Source: an uncultured Caryophanales bacterium (GTDB taxonomy: Bacteria > Bacillota_I > Bacilli_A > RF39 > UBA660). From it: a stretch of DNA of 64,000 bases. The stretch covers positions 1 through 64,000 of the forward strand of contig CAJLIR010000006.1 of the NCBI GenBank assembly GCA_905206805.1. Reading direction: 5' to 3'. Of this stretch, positions 25,384 through 36,400 are shown piece after piece. The translations under genes and the position numbers were made by a program. The notes beneath the pieces are model-generated. The model was given only the letters and a program-made list of their open reading frames with translations. It was not told the origin of the DNA and did not search any database. Position 1 is the stretch's first letter, and every line of letters begins with the position of its first letter.

Positions 25384-27126
25384 ATTATTTACAGACTCAT
25401 CAATATTTTTAATTTCTGTATCATATAACTCTTTATATTGTTTACAATTTTGTAGAAGTTGCTTATGATTTCCTTCTGCAATAATTTGACCATTTTCTAA
25501 CATTAAAATTCTGTCTGCATTTTGTATTGTAGACAATCTGTGAGCAATAATTAAAATTGTGTATTCTTTTTGTAAATTATCTATTGCTTTTTGTATTTTT
25601 GATTGCGTTTCGTTGTCTAATGCACTTGTTGCTTCATCAAATAATATAATTTCAGTTTTTTGAACAAATGCTCTTGCTATTGCCAATCTTTGTTTTTGAC
25701 CACCTGATAATGTGATTCCACCTTCACCAACAATAGTGTCATATTTATTAGGTAATGATTCTATATAATCATCTAAGCAGGCCATTTTACATGCATCTTT
25801 CATTTCTATATCGGTTAAATCCTGTTTTACAAGTTTTAAATTGTCTTTAATACTCATATTAAAAATATATGGATTTTGACTTACAATTGTTATATTTCCT
25901 CTAATCGAATTCTTGTCTAATTCTTTAATATCAATATCATCAATTGTTATTGTTCCTTCATAATTATCATACATTTTACATAAAAGATTAAAAATCGTTG
26001 TTTTACCAGATCCACTTTTTCCTACAAAAGCAACAGTTTCATTCGCTTTTACTTTCAAGTTACAGTTTTTAAGTACATTGTTTTTGTTATATTTAAATGA
26101 TACATTTTTGAATTCAAAATCACCTTTTATATTGTTTAAATGTTTTTCTCCAAATACTTCTTTTTCATATTTTTTATCTTCAAAAATATCAAATATTCTT
26201 GTCGCAGATAAATTAAATTTTTTTATTAATTCGTGAAAACCAGTAACATTTTCAACAAAATTATTATATCTATTTCCAAAATTATAAATTATTAATCCAA
26301 CTGCAACAGACATTGAACCAGAGTTAATAGATAGACCAATTATTAAAATCATTAAAAAAAACGAAATATCAGCCCAATACCATCTAACTATTAAATATGA
26401 TAAATTGGTGTTTTCTATTTTATATCGTTCTATATTTAATTTTTCAAACTTATTTCTTAATTCTTTTAAGAAACTTTCTTCACCGTTTAACATTTTAATA
26501 TCTTCTGCACCACGTACTATTTCTCCAGTAAAACCTGTTATACTATCATTGATTTTTCTATATTCTTTATCATTTTTATTATAAGCATTAATTCTTATTA
26601 TTTCAATTATTAATCTAATTGTAAAAGCAATTAGTACAAAGATAAACATTGTTTTACTTAAAATAAAATATGTAACAATTACGCCAATGTTTGAAATAAT
26701 TCCATTTATATATTTATTTAAATCAGTAAATATTGAAGAGATGTTTCTTGTATCTCCAACTAATCTTTGAATAAACATACCAGAACCATTTTCTTCTAAT
26801 GTTTTATTATTTAACTTTAGTATTTCTGCTCCTAAATTTGATTGAACATTTATATATATTTGTTTAAATATTTTTTCATACAATTTACTTTTAAAATAAT
26901 TTATTGTATCCCCAATTAAATGTGCAGATATTAAGATTACTCCAACATATATAAATTGTTCAATATTATTGTCAGTTAAATTAACTATAATACTTGCTGA
27001 AATAAAAGGATAAATTATACTTGCAATAATATTAAATAAACTAAGTATGAAATATAAAATTATTCTTTTTTTCTCACTTTTTGCATATTTCCATACAAAT
27101 TTAATATTTTTTTTAAATTCTTTCAC
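25375..27126 (-). CDS. ABC exporter (fused permease-ATPase)
   Basis: 583 residues. Six transmembrane helices fill residues 20-310. The ATPase domain has Walker A GKSGSGKT near 370, Q-loop SQNPY, signature LSGGQ near 475, Walker B/D-loop ILFDEATSALDNET near 500 and H-loop IAHR near 530. It is a type IV half-transporter that would act as a homodimer to export a lipid, drug or peptide; the substrate is not evident and there is no C39 domain. The GTG start at 27126 follows GAGGTGG. The last codons (NNFV, stop) come from the IS256 end, so the native C-terminus was altered slightly. Confidence 0.92.
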   Translation of the reverse strand: MKEFKKNIKFVWKYAKSEKKRIILYFILSLFNIIASIIYPFISASIIVNLTDNNIEQFIYVGVILISAHLIGDTINYFKSKLYEKIFKQIYINVQSNLGAEILKLNNKTLEENGSGMFIQRLVGDTRNISSIFTDLNKYINGIISNIGVIVTYFILSKTMFIFVLIAFTIRLIIEIIRINAYNKNDKEYRKINDSITGFTGEIVRGAEDIKMLNGEESFLKELRNKFEKLNIERYKIENTNLSYLIVRWYWADISFFLMILIIGLSINSGSMSVAVGLIIYNFGNRYNNFVENVTGFHELIKKFNLSATRIFDIFEDKKYEKEVFGEKHLNNIKGDFEFKNVSFKYNKNNVLKNCNLKVKANETVAFVGKSGSGKTTIFNLLCKMYDNYEGTITIDDIDIKELDKNSIRGNITIVSQNPYIFNMSIKDNLKLVKQDLTDIEMKDACKMACLDDYIESLPNKYDTIVGEGGITLSGGQKQRLAIARAFVQKTEIILFDEATSALDNETQSKIQKAIDNLQKEYTILIIAHRLSTIQNADRILMLENGQIIAEGNHKQLLQNCKQYKELYDTEIKNIDESVNNFV

Positions 27127-27318
27127 AAAACCACCTCAACTTAGTATATTTTAGCAATTGCAATAATAAAATTCTAGCCTTGAATTTTATGAAAAAATAT
27201 GATATAATTTTTTAGACATTGTAATATGAAAAATGATGAAATTATGGAATCTTTAAATTAAAAAGAAAATTCAATTTAGCGATAAATATTAAAATTATCT
27301 AGTTAAAATGTTTCAATA

Positions 27319-27327
27319 TGATATAAT
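27319..27327 (+). promoter_or_regulatory. Extended -10 promoter upstream of the 27352 gene
   Basis: TGATATAAT at 27319-27327 lies about 25 bases before the start codon. A -35 box is not clear. Confidence 0.45.
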
Positions 27328-27351
27328 ACTGTTATATGGGGTGTGATTTTT

Positions 27352-27812
27352 ATGGAAAATCTAGATGAATATTTAAACCAAGATATTTTTAATCCAAAAT
27401 ATTTATTTCATGGTAGTTCTAAATTATTAGAAAAATTAGAGCCGAGACAATCAAAAGATAAATATAATGCAGAAAATGAAGATTGTGCTATTTTTTTAAG
27501 TAGTTGGTTTATTAATGCTGCTGCATATGCTTTTAGAAGTAAATTAAAAGAAATAAATGAATATTATAGCTTTAGGATGAATAATAATGGAACTTTACCT
27601 GCTATGGAATATGAAGTTGAAAATATCCCAGAAAATTTATTTGAGTATATTTATGTATTAAAAAAGAAGAGGATATTATTAAAGATAGTTATGAATATAC
27701 TACTCAATATAGATGTTATCATGAATTAGAACCAATAAAAGTTATTAAAGTCAATTTTGATTATTTTGAAAAATATTTTCAAAGAGTAGAACAGAAACAA
27801 AGAAAAAAATAA
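27352..27812 (+). pseudogene. ADP-ribosyltransferase-like protein, frameshifted
   Basis: The first 100 residues read YLFHGSSKLLEKLEPRQS, then AIFLSSWFINAAAYAF. The FHGS start and the later xFLSS block resemble small ART-fold or RNA 2'-phosphotransferase-like proteins. At 27661-27665 the A run is one base short; restoring one A continues the frame through KKEDIIKDSYEYTTQYR to a stop at 27810-27812 with a Lys/Gln-rich end. Without it the protein ends early at 27729. Either a true frameshift or a sequence error in the homopolymer. The ART assignment is tentative. GGGGTG precedes the ATG at 27352. Confidence 0.55.
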
Positions 27813-28265
27813 GATTATGTATATAAATAAAAAAGATCTTTATATTCAACTAAAATTTTTTGTAATGTAGAAGAATTTATAAAAAAATATATAAACAAGT
27901 ACGTAAAAACAAGTACGTAAAAAAATATAATTAATCTACAAAATACTATTTATTTTTTGTATGTTTTCAAAAATCATGTATGATGGAGAGTTGTTTGCAT
28001 AGCCAGTAAATAATTTTGTTAAAGATAATGCTTTTATATGTAAAACAGTTGTTCTATGCATCATCAAGTATAGAAAATAGTTCTAAATTACTAGAAGAAA
28101 TGACTAAAAGATGAATTCGTTGAAATTTAAAAAAAGTTATGATAAAATGAAGGAAGCTAATTTTAAATAGGTGTGAATAATTATTAAAATATTGTAAAAA
28201 CAAAACAAAAATAATTTATATAATTTTTGATTATAATTATGCTATAGTTTAGGAGGCTAATTTAT
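27813..28265. other. Gene-free stretch in the inserted island
   Basis: No convincing gene. It holds a short tandem repeat of AAACAAGTACGTA (27893-27905 and 27907-27919) and scattered short frames, the longest a 28-codon stretch ending near 28113. It looks like decayed coding DNA. An AGGAGG site at its right end belongs to the next gene. Confidence 0.5.
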
Positions 28266-28931
28266 ATGAAATATGAGAATGACTTATTTATAATTAATTA
28301 TAATGAATGTGATAAAGAATATATTGATGAATTAATTTCTTATTTAAATAAAGAAGCATATAAAATAATGAATTTTTTTAATTTAAAAAAATTAGATAAA
28401 AAATGTATTATAAAATTTTATTCTACAAAGAAAGACTTTGACTATAATGCTTATTATAAAGTATATAATGAACAATCACCGGATTTTGCGATTGGATTTG
28501 CAAATAAAGGAATTATTTATTATGTTTCTTATAGCGATTATAAAAATATAGAAAAGCATAAAAATGATTCATTTGATTATTTTAAAAAAACACTTGTTCA
28601 TGAATTTGTTCATCATTGCAATTATTTATATACTAATATATGGAATAGACCATTATGTGAAGGGCTAGCAGTATATTTAAGTGGTCAACAGGAAAATAAT
28701 ATGTATGAATTTAATATATCAAAAGAAAATCTTTTCTTTGGTAGAATTAATTATAGGCAGTATTACATGTTTGTTAAATATATAATTGAAAATTACTCAA
28801 ACGATTATTTTTTAAAATTATTAAGTGATGAAAATTTTCAAAATAAAAATTTAGATATTCTTTATGATGAGGCAAATGAATATTATAGAAATTATTTTAA
28901 TGAATTAAACACAAAATGTATAAAAAAATGA
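28266..28931 (+). CDS. Gluzincin-type zinc metallopeptidase
   Basis: 221 residues. The zinc motif HEFVHHCN (HExxH, His112-Glu113-His116) is followed about 20 residues later by EGLAVYLSG, which supplies the third ligand Glu. That is the gluzincin layout (peptidase MA-like/M1-type clan). There is no signal peptide or anchor, so it is cytoplasmic or released. It lies in the island with the ABC exporter and the ART-like pseudogene. GGAGG precedes the ATG. It ends in TGA. Substrate unknown. Confidence 0.8.
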   Translation: MKYENDLFIINYNECDKEYIDELISYLNKEAYKIMNFFNLKKLDKKCIIKFYSTKKDFDYNAYYKVYNEQSPDFAIGFANKGIIYYVSYSDYKNIEKHKNDSFDYFKKTLVHEFVHHCNYLYTNIWNRPLCEGLAVYLSGQQENNMYEFNISKENLFFGRINYRQYYMFVKYIIENYSNDYFLKLLSDENFQNKNLDILYDEANEYYRNYFNELNTKCIKK

Positions 28932-28953
28932 TTAAACTGTTCAATCATTTTTT
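28922..28953 (+). terminator. Terminator after the metallopeptidase
   Basis: AAAAAATGATT pairs with AATCATTTTTT around a loop of about 9 bases, ending in a T run; the stem overlaps the TGA stop. Confidence 0.75.
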
Positions 28954-29087
28954 TGTAATAAGAAATTTATAGATAAAATTACAAAAAAAGTTTTAAAGAT
29001 TATTGATATATTAAAGAATTTATTATTGTAATAATTTGAATTATGTAGAAAATTTATATAAAAATATTATGTAAAATATAAACTCAA

Positions 29088-29849
29088 ACTTTTGTAGGTG
29101 GAGAAGTTTTAACAGAAGGAACATTTTTTATAGATTATGCATTTATTGTTAATAATAAAGCTTATATTTATGATCCTGAAAAATTAAAAACAGATGAACT
29201 TAGTTATAAAAAGGTATATGATATACCAGATAATATAAATGTAACTAATATAGGAATTCCGTTTGGAGCTGATATATATTTTTATGATGATATAGGAAAT
29301 CAATACATTTTAAAGGATACTAATATAGATAATGATATAAAAAGTGGATATTTAAAATATGAAAAAGCTAATTATGAATTAAAAAATTATACTACTGAAT
29401 TATATAAAATAACTGATAATATAAAAGAAAACTATGATATTAGATGTAACTTATTTTACGCAAAAGATAATATTTTGTATAAAATAAATTATGGTTATTA
29501 TAATTTTATAGAAAAAAGGGATGTTCCTGATTCGTTAGAAAAAGTATCAGGTAATTATGAAAATCAAAAGATATTGCACATTTATAATGATAGAATAGTT
29601 AAAACTGATAAAGGTTTTTATGAATTGATTGAATATTCAGATAATGGAAATGTATATACAACAACTATGAAAATTGACCTGTTAACAAAATATTATGATG
29701 ATGTTTTAACATTTACTTATGACTATGTAATTTTAAAAGATTATACATTAATACCAATAAATGATGTAATGACAAATAGAAGTCAAAAATATTTAAATGG
29801 ATTTTATTTAGGTAGATTAGATGAAAAACCAGTAGAATTTGTAGAATAA
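29088..29849 (+). pseudogene. Truncated copy of the gene at 23114 (3' part only)
   Basis: The frame is identical to residues 71-322 of the protein at 23114, apart from Ala to Val at the left edge. There is no start codon or ribosome binding site at the junction; a stop (TAA, 29079-29081) lies just before it. An internal ATG at 29475 is shared with the intact gene and is not a real start. Confidence 0.9.
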
Positions 29850-29875
29850 ATAAATTTTACTTTTTTTATATCTAT
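29088..29875 (+). repeat. Long direct repeat, copy 2
   Basis: Second copy of 23321-24106. Homology starts sharply at 29088 (ACTTTTG) and fades at about 29875, after the stop codon and following T run. Confidence 0.92.
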
Positions 29876-29889
29876 ATTTAGAAAAAGTA

Positions 29890-29898
29890 TGATATAAT
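29890..29898 (+). promoter_or_regulatory. Extended -10 promoter for the gene at 29931
   Basis: TGATATAAT, with TATAAT at 29893-29898, lies 32 bases before the ATG. No clear -35. Confidence 0.5.
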
Positions 29899-29930
29899 TC
29901 TTTTGTAAGTAATGTTAGTGAGAGGTAAGT

Positions 29931-30353
29931 ATGAAAATAACTTTAAAAAAAATAATTTTTATGATATTAATATTTATAATTGTTGGAGTTTTGTTTTTTA
30001 TATTAAAAAATAATATTAATAATCAAGAAAAAAATCTTAGAAATCTTCTAAAACAAATGGGTAGTGATTTTTATGAAAATTATTATTATGATGCTTTAGA
30101 TGATGATGTTTCTATAAGACAAACTTTCTTAAAAAAGTATGAAACAATTGGAATTAAAATTAACTTAGATAATTTATCTAGATATAGTGCTTTAAATAAT
30201 AGGGATAATTTAGAAAAATTTGTTAATAACAAGACTAATCAGGAGTGTGATAAGATAGATACAAAAGCTATTATATATCCGAAGTATCCGTTTGAAAAAA
30301 AATCGTATGAAATAGATGTAGAGTTATCTTGTGGTTTTGATGAAAGTAAATAA
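29931..30353 (+). CDS. Single-pass membrane protein, paralog of the gene at 49331
   Basis: 140 residues: a basic N-terminus, one membrane helix (IFMILIFIIVGVLFFIL) and a small outer domain. It shares many positions with the protein at 49331: LLKQMGSDFYENYYYD versus LLIKMSSEFYENFYYD, KKYETIGIKINLDNLSRY versus KKYETIGIKFNLDNLSRY, and TKAIIYP. Two conserved Cys (ECD and LSC in one, ECN and LDC in the other) suggest a disulfide. The two paralogs bracket the big surface-protein locus. Function unknown. GAGAGG precedes the ATG. Confidence 0.8.
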   Translation: MKITLKKIIFMILIFIIVGVLFFILKNNINNQEKNLRNLLKQMGSDFYENYYYDALDDDVSIRQTFLKKYETIGIKINLDNLSRYSALNNRDNLEKFVNNKTNQECDKIDTKAIIYPKYPFEKKSYEIDVELSCGFDESK

Positions 30354-30368
30354 TTACTTTCTTTTTTT
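30342..30368 (+). terminator. Terminator after the small membrane gene
   Basis: GAAAGTAA pairs with TTACTTTC around ATAA, then seven T. The stem includes the stop codon. It overlaps the -35 region of the next promoter by a base or two. Confidence 0.8.
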
Positions 30369-30395
30369 GAAAATTTTTAAAAAGTGTGGTATAAT
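30367..30395 (+). promoter_or_regulatory. Strong promoter of the 3101-residue surface protein gene
   Basis: TTGAAA (30367-30372), a 17-base spacer, and TATAAT (30390-30395) with an extended TG at 30387-30388; 31 bases before the start codon. Confidence 0.7.
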
Positions 30396-30425
30396 TAAAA
30401 ATAGTAGGAAGGTATTGATAGTTGT

Positions 30426-33400
30426 ATGTATAAGAATAAAAATTTGATTATATTAATATTTAGTTTAGTTTTGTTTTTTGTATTTTATCCTGATGTTTTT
30501 GCTCAGGAGATATCAGAATTTTCTTGTACAGATGATTATCAAGAATTTATTGCGCCAACTTATGGAAATTATAAAATAGAATTATGGGGAGCTGCTGGTG
30601 GTAGAAACTTAGTTGATAACGCATATACTAATACAACATATGCAAAACTAGGTGGTAAAGGTGCTTATACTAGTGGTGTTATTACTCTTAAGAAAAACGA
30701 AAAAATTTATGTTTATGTTGGATGCAAAGGGCGAGATGCTAAGAAAGCTACTATTGTCGCTGGCGGATATAATGGTGGAGGTAGAGGAGATCACGATCAC
30801 TCTGATGATGAAGCTTCTGGTGCTGGTGGAGGTGCTACAGATGTTCGTTTAGTAAAAGGTGATAATTGGGATGATTTTACTTCTTTAAAAAGCCGTATTA
30901 TGATTGCTGGTGGAGGCGGAGGAGCTTCTTACGAACTTCGTGGTGGAAATGCTGGTACGCTTTCTGGTGAGGACACTCTTTATAGTAAAGGTGGAACTCA
31001 AACCACTGGATATAAATTTGGAATTGGACAAGATGGAGTTTATGTAAATTCTAATGTCGATGTTGCCGGAGGTGGAGGCGGATATTTTGGGGGATTTGCC
31101 AAATCTTCAGGAGCTTCTAATTCTTATAAAACAGCTGGTGCTGGTGGTAGTTCGTTTGTGTCAGGGTGTACAGGTTGTACTGCTATTTCTGGAAATTCTA
31201 CTGAAGATAATATATATTTCTTAAATAGTAATATTCATTATAGTAATTATAAATTTAGTGATATTGTTATGAAATCTGGTAGTGAAGAGATGCCAAACTA
31301 TTTAGACAATAGTGTTATTACTGGTAATAGCTCTGATGGACATGCGAGAATAACTCTTATAAATGGGATTTCTCATTTTACTAAATTAGATATTGAAAAT
31401 GCTACTATTGTTCAAAAATTAGAAGATTCTGTTTTTGAATATGATGTAATTATTCCAAATGATAATTTTTCGACAACTATTAATTATGAAACATCAGTAA
31501 AAAATGTAACTGTATTTGGAGCTGGAAAGGTTACATTAAAAGATGGAAAAGTACATATGGTAAGTATTATAGACAATGATACTGGTGATATTACAATATA
31601 TAATATTACGCCATCTTTAAAGAAATCTACTTTAAAATCGATTTCATTTAGTGAAAAACAATTTGATTTTAATCCTGATCAATATGAATATACAATAGAA
31701 GTACCTTATAATATTTTTGACTTAACGCCTATTATAGAGACTTATGATAATACTACTTATACTATAGAAAAATCTACTTTAAAAATTGGAAATAATTTAG
31801 TAAAAATAAATGTAAGTACTCAAGGTATGGAAAATTCTACTTATAAATTTTATGTAAAAAGACAAGAAAGCAATAATCTTAAAACTATATATGAATCAAC
31901 AGGCTCTTCCGAAGAATACGTTGTACCTTATTCTGGTTATTATGAAATAGAGTTATGGGGAGCTGCTGGTGGCCGAGGTAGAACTAATTATGTATTAGAT
32001 AAATATGGTGGTAAAGGTGGGTATACAAAAGGTACTATCTATCTTGAAAAGGGTACTATTCTTTATTTTTATGTAGGTGGTAAAGGCCTTAATGCTGCAA
32101 GTGTATCTAGATGTGTAGGTGGACTTGGAGGATATAATGGTGGAGCTCAAGGTGGAATTGATGGAAACTGTGATTCTAATCCTGAACCTGGTGCCGGAGG
32201 TGGTGGAGCCACTGATGTTCGTTTGGTAGGAGGAGATTGGAATAATATTGATTCACTAAAAAGCCGTATAATGGTTGCCGGAGGCGGAGGAGGAGGAACA
32301 TATTCTTATGTTGGTTCTTCAGCCGGTGGACTTAATGGGTATGCTGGAGGAGCGGCTAAAACTTTCGCAACTCAAATATCTGGTAATGCATTTGGATATG
32401 CAACTATGGTTTCTAATTCAGATTATACTGGAGGACCAGGAGGTTCTGGAAGTGGATATTATGGTGGTATAACTAATAAAAGTGATTCTGCATCTGGTGG
32501 AGGAGGTTCCAGTTTTATTTCTGGACATGCTGGAAGTATAGCTATAAATGAAGATGGAATTCCAAAGACAAATGTATATACTGTACTTGATAATTCTATT
32601 CATTATTCAAATTATAAATTTGAAGATACAGTTATGATAGATGGAAATGGATATGAATGGACAACTAAGAAGGAAACTCAAATTGGAATGCCTACATTTG
32701 ATGGAAAATCAAAAATGAATGGTAATGAAAATTCTGGTTATGCCAAAATAACTTTTTTAGGACGAGGAAAAGAAGATACGTTAGATTTCATTGCTTTGAG
32801 TAGTGGTACATTAGATCCAGTATTTGATCCTGATACAAAAGAATATAATGTTACTCTTGATTCATCTGTTTCACAGTTGACTGTTGACGCTACATCTTCT
32901 AATCCGGATATAGCGATATATGGTTTAGGAGAATATGATATTCCGTCAGGAAAAACTGATATAAATATTCAGCTTACTTCTGTAAATGGAAATGTTAATT
33001 TATATACAATTCATGTAACAAGAGACGCAAATAGTAACAAGTATTTATCTAATGTACTTATCAATGGTATAAAATATGATTTATTTTCACCTAGTAAATT
33101 CGAATATAATATTGAACTTCCTACAAGTATTAATTATATTGATTTAGAAGTAATTAAAGGTTCTACAAGTCAAGAGGTAACTGGAACAGGTAAGTTTGAA
33201 TTTAGTAATAATTCTATTTCTAAAACAATTTTAGTTGTATCTGAAGATAAAAATGAAAGTCAACATTACATATTTAATTTTACAAGAAAAAAGAGTACTA
33301 AATTAAAAAGTATTGATCTTGGTAATGAACTAATAAAAAATTTTGATTTTGGTTCTGATATATATGAATACAATATAGAAATTCCTAATAATATATTAGA

Positions 33401-36400
33401 GTTGAATATTAATACCATTGCTTATTATAATGGTGCATCTATTGAGATAATAGGCGGCCACTATTTGGAAAAAAGTGGTGTTATAACTGTAACTTCTAAA
33501 TTAGAAGGTCTAGAAGATTCTGTTTATAAAATTAATTATACAAAAACTTCTGATATTGATGTTCCCGAAAATTTATATGAGTATACTGGTGATGTTCAAA
33601 CATTTACGGCATTATATGGTGGAAAATATAAAATAGAATTATGGGGAGCTGCTGGTGGACGTGGAAGAACTAATTATGTATTAGATAAATATGGTGGTTC
33701 TGGAGGTTACACAAGTGGTGAAATAGTACTTAATCAAAACCAAGTTTTGTATGTTTATGTTGGAGGTAAAGGAAAAGATTCAGCAAGTGTATCTAGATGT
33801 GTAGGTGGACTTGGAGGATATAATGGTGGAGCCAAAGGTGGTATTGATGGAAACTGTGATTCTAATCCTGAACCTGGAGCTGGTGGCGGAGGAGCTACAG
33901 ACATTCGTTTAGTTGGTGGTATTTGGAATGATACTGATTCATTAAAAAGCCGTATTATGGTTGCTGGAGGTGGTGGAGGAGCCACTTATAATGTTACCGG
34001 TTCATCCGCTGGTGGATTAGAAGGATATATTGGAAATAAAGGAAAATCGGCTGCAACTCAAATATCTGGTAATGCATTTGGATATGGCACTATTGTTTCT
34101 GATTCGGATTATACTGTTGGCCCAGGAGGAGCTGGAAGTGGATATTATGCTGGTACAACTAGTAGAAGTGATGGTTCATCTGGTGGAGGTGGATCAAGCT
34201 TTATTTCTGGACATGCCGGAAGTATAGCCATAAATGAAGATGGTAATCCTAAAACCACACTTTTTACAACTTTAAGTGATTCATATCATTATTCTAATTT
34301 TGTTTTTACTAATACTGTTATGATAGATGGAAAAGGGTATAATTGGACTACTAAAAAAGAAGGTGTAACTTCTATGCCAGATCCTTATGGGGGATATTAT
34401 AAAGATGGTACTGGAAATTCTAAAGATGGCTATGCTAGAATAACTTTATTATCTACTTTAAGTAGTAATAATTTCTTAGATTCTCTTACAATTAACGATG
34501 GTGATATTTCGATTGCATTTGAGCCTTGGATTACAGAATATGATTTAAATCTTGAAGAAGATGATAAATATATAAAAATTTCTGCTAAAGCGAAAGATGA
34601 AGATGCTGTTATTAGCGGTTTAGGTACTGTCACTGTGCCACCTGGCAATAGTAAACAAACAATCTCTGTTACAGCAAGTGATGGAAGTGTTAGAAATTAT
34701 GTATTAAATATAAATCGTAAGGGTTCGAGTGACCCATATCCTTTAGACATACAAATAAATAAAATGAATCCTTATTTATGTCAAAAAGATTCTCATTATT
34801 GTAATTATACTTTTAATAAAGATACAACTAATTATGAAATTACTTTACCTTTTATGCTTAATGAAGTTGAGGTAAAACCTATTTTAAAATCAGAATATCA
34901 AAGTGTTATTTATAGAAAAGTAGAAGCTGATAATACAACTGAACTAGAAAATGGTACTTTTAGTTTAACAAATGATATAAATACTTATCAAGTAGAAGTT
35001 ACTAGTGAGGATGGAACTCAAAATATTGTTTATACATATGTATTTAAAAGAGATATGACGGGTAATAATAATTTAACTAGTTTAAAAATTGTTAATCCAG
35101 ATATTGAAATTGATTTTGATCCATATAAATATGAGTATTATGGAACAATTACTTCAGCTTATACAAATTATGATATTGAAGCAATTCCTGAAAGTAGTGA
35201 TGCAAAAGTTTCTATTACAGGAAATACTAATTTGGTTTTAGGAATTAATGATGCTATGGTAATTGTTACTGCTTCTAATGGTGATACTAAAACTTATTTA
35301 CTTCATATTTATAAAGAGCAAGATAGTAATGTGTTTTTGAAAGAATTAGAAGTTGTTGGAAATGGAAGTTCTTTAGAGTTATCACCACAATTTAATAAAT
35401 TGTTAAATGATTATGTTATAAGTGCTCCTTCAAATGTGAAATCTGTTACTATAAATGCAACTCCCGAAAGTGGCAGTGCATCTGTTACTGGATTAGGTAA
35501 TAAAGTTTTAAAATCTGGTATAAATAATTTTAGTGTTCAAGTAACTAGTGAAAGTGGAGATGTTAATGTTTATAATTTGACAATTAATAAAGATAAGAAT
35601 TTTAATCCACTACTTTCTAATATTGAAATAGATGGATATACTTTTGAAGAAGAATTTAGTCCTACAAATTATGAATATTATTTAAAAATACCAAAGGATG
35701 TTACTTCGCTTGATTTAAATGTTACTCCACAGGAATCTACTACAAATTATAGAATTAGTGGGAATCGTAATTTAGTAAAAGTAAATAATACTATTACAAT
35801 TCATAGTGTTGCTGAGAATCAAACCTCAAAAGATTACTATATATATGTATCAAAACCTCTTTCATCAAATAATTATTTGAAAGATATTAAGTTAAGTACA
35901 GGCACCTTAAATGAAGAATTTAATAAAGAAACACTTGAATATACTATGGATATTTCAAGTGATGTTGAGAGTATAGATGTTACCGGAATTTTGGATGATT
36001 CAAGTTCAATTATAAAGGGTAATGGTACATATTATTTATCCACAGGTGTAAATGTAATTAAACTTGTTGTTCAAAGTGAAACAGAAGAGGAACGTATATA
36101 TACTATAACAATAAATAGGGATAAAAATGATGATGCTGGTTTAAAAAAGGTAAATAATAGCGCAGGTAGTAGTGTTATACTAAATGATACAGAAGAATAC
36201 CAATATTTGATTAATGTTCAATATGAGGTAAATCAAATAGAGATAAATGGTATTCCAAATGTATCAACATCAACAGTAAATGGTAATGGTACGTATTCAT
36301 TAAAGGTTGGAAATAATGATATTGTTTTAAGCGTTCAAAGTGAGAAAGGAACAGTAAAGACATATATTGTTAGGGTCGTAAGAGATTTATCCTTAAATGA

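Noticed and set aside
27893..27919. Short direct repeat as a possible CRISPR or iteron.
   Set aside because: Only two copies, 14-base period, no spacers and no cas or rep gene beside it.
29475..29849. A 124-residue protein starting at ATG 29475.
   Set aside because: It is the internal part of the truncated copy of the 23114 gene, with no ribosome binding site.
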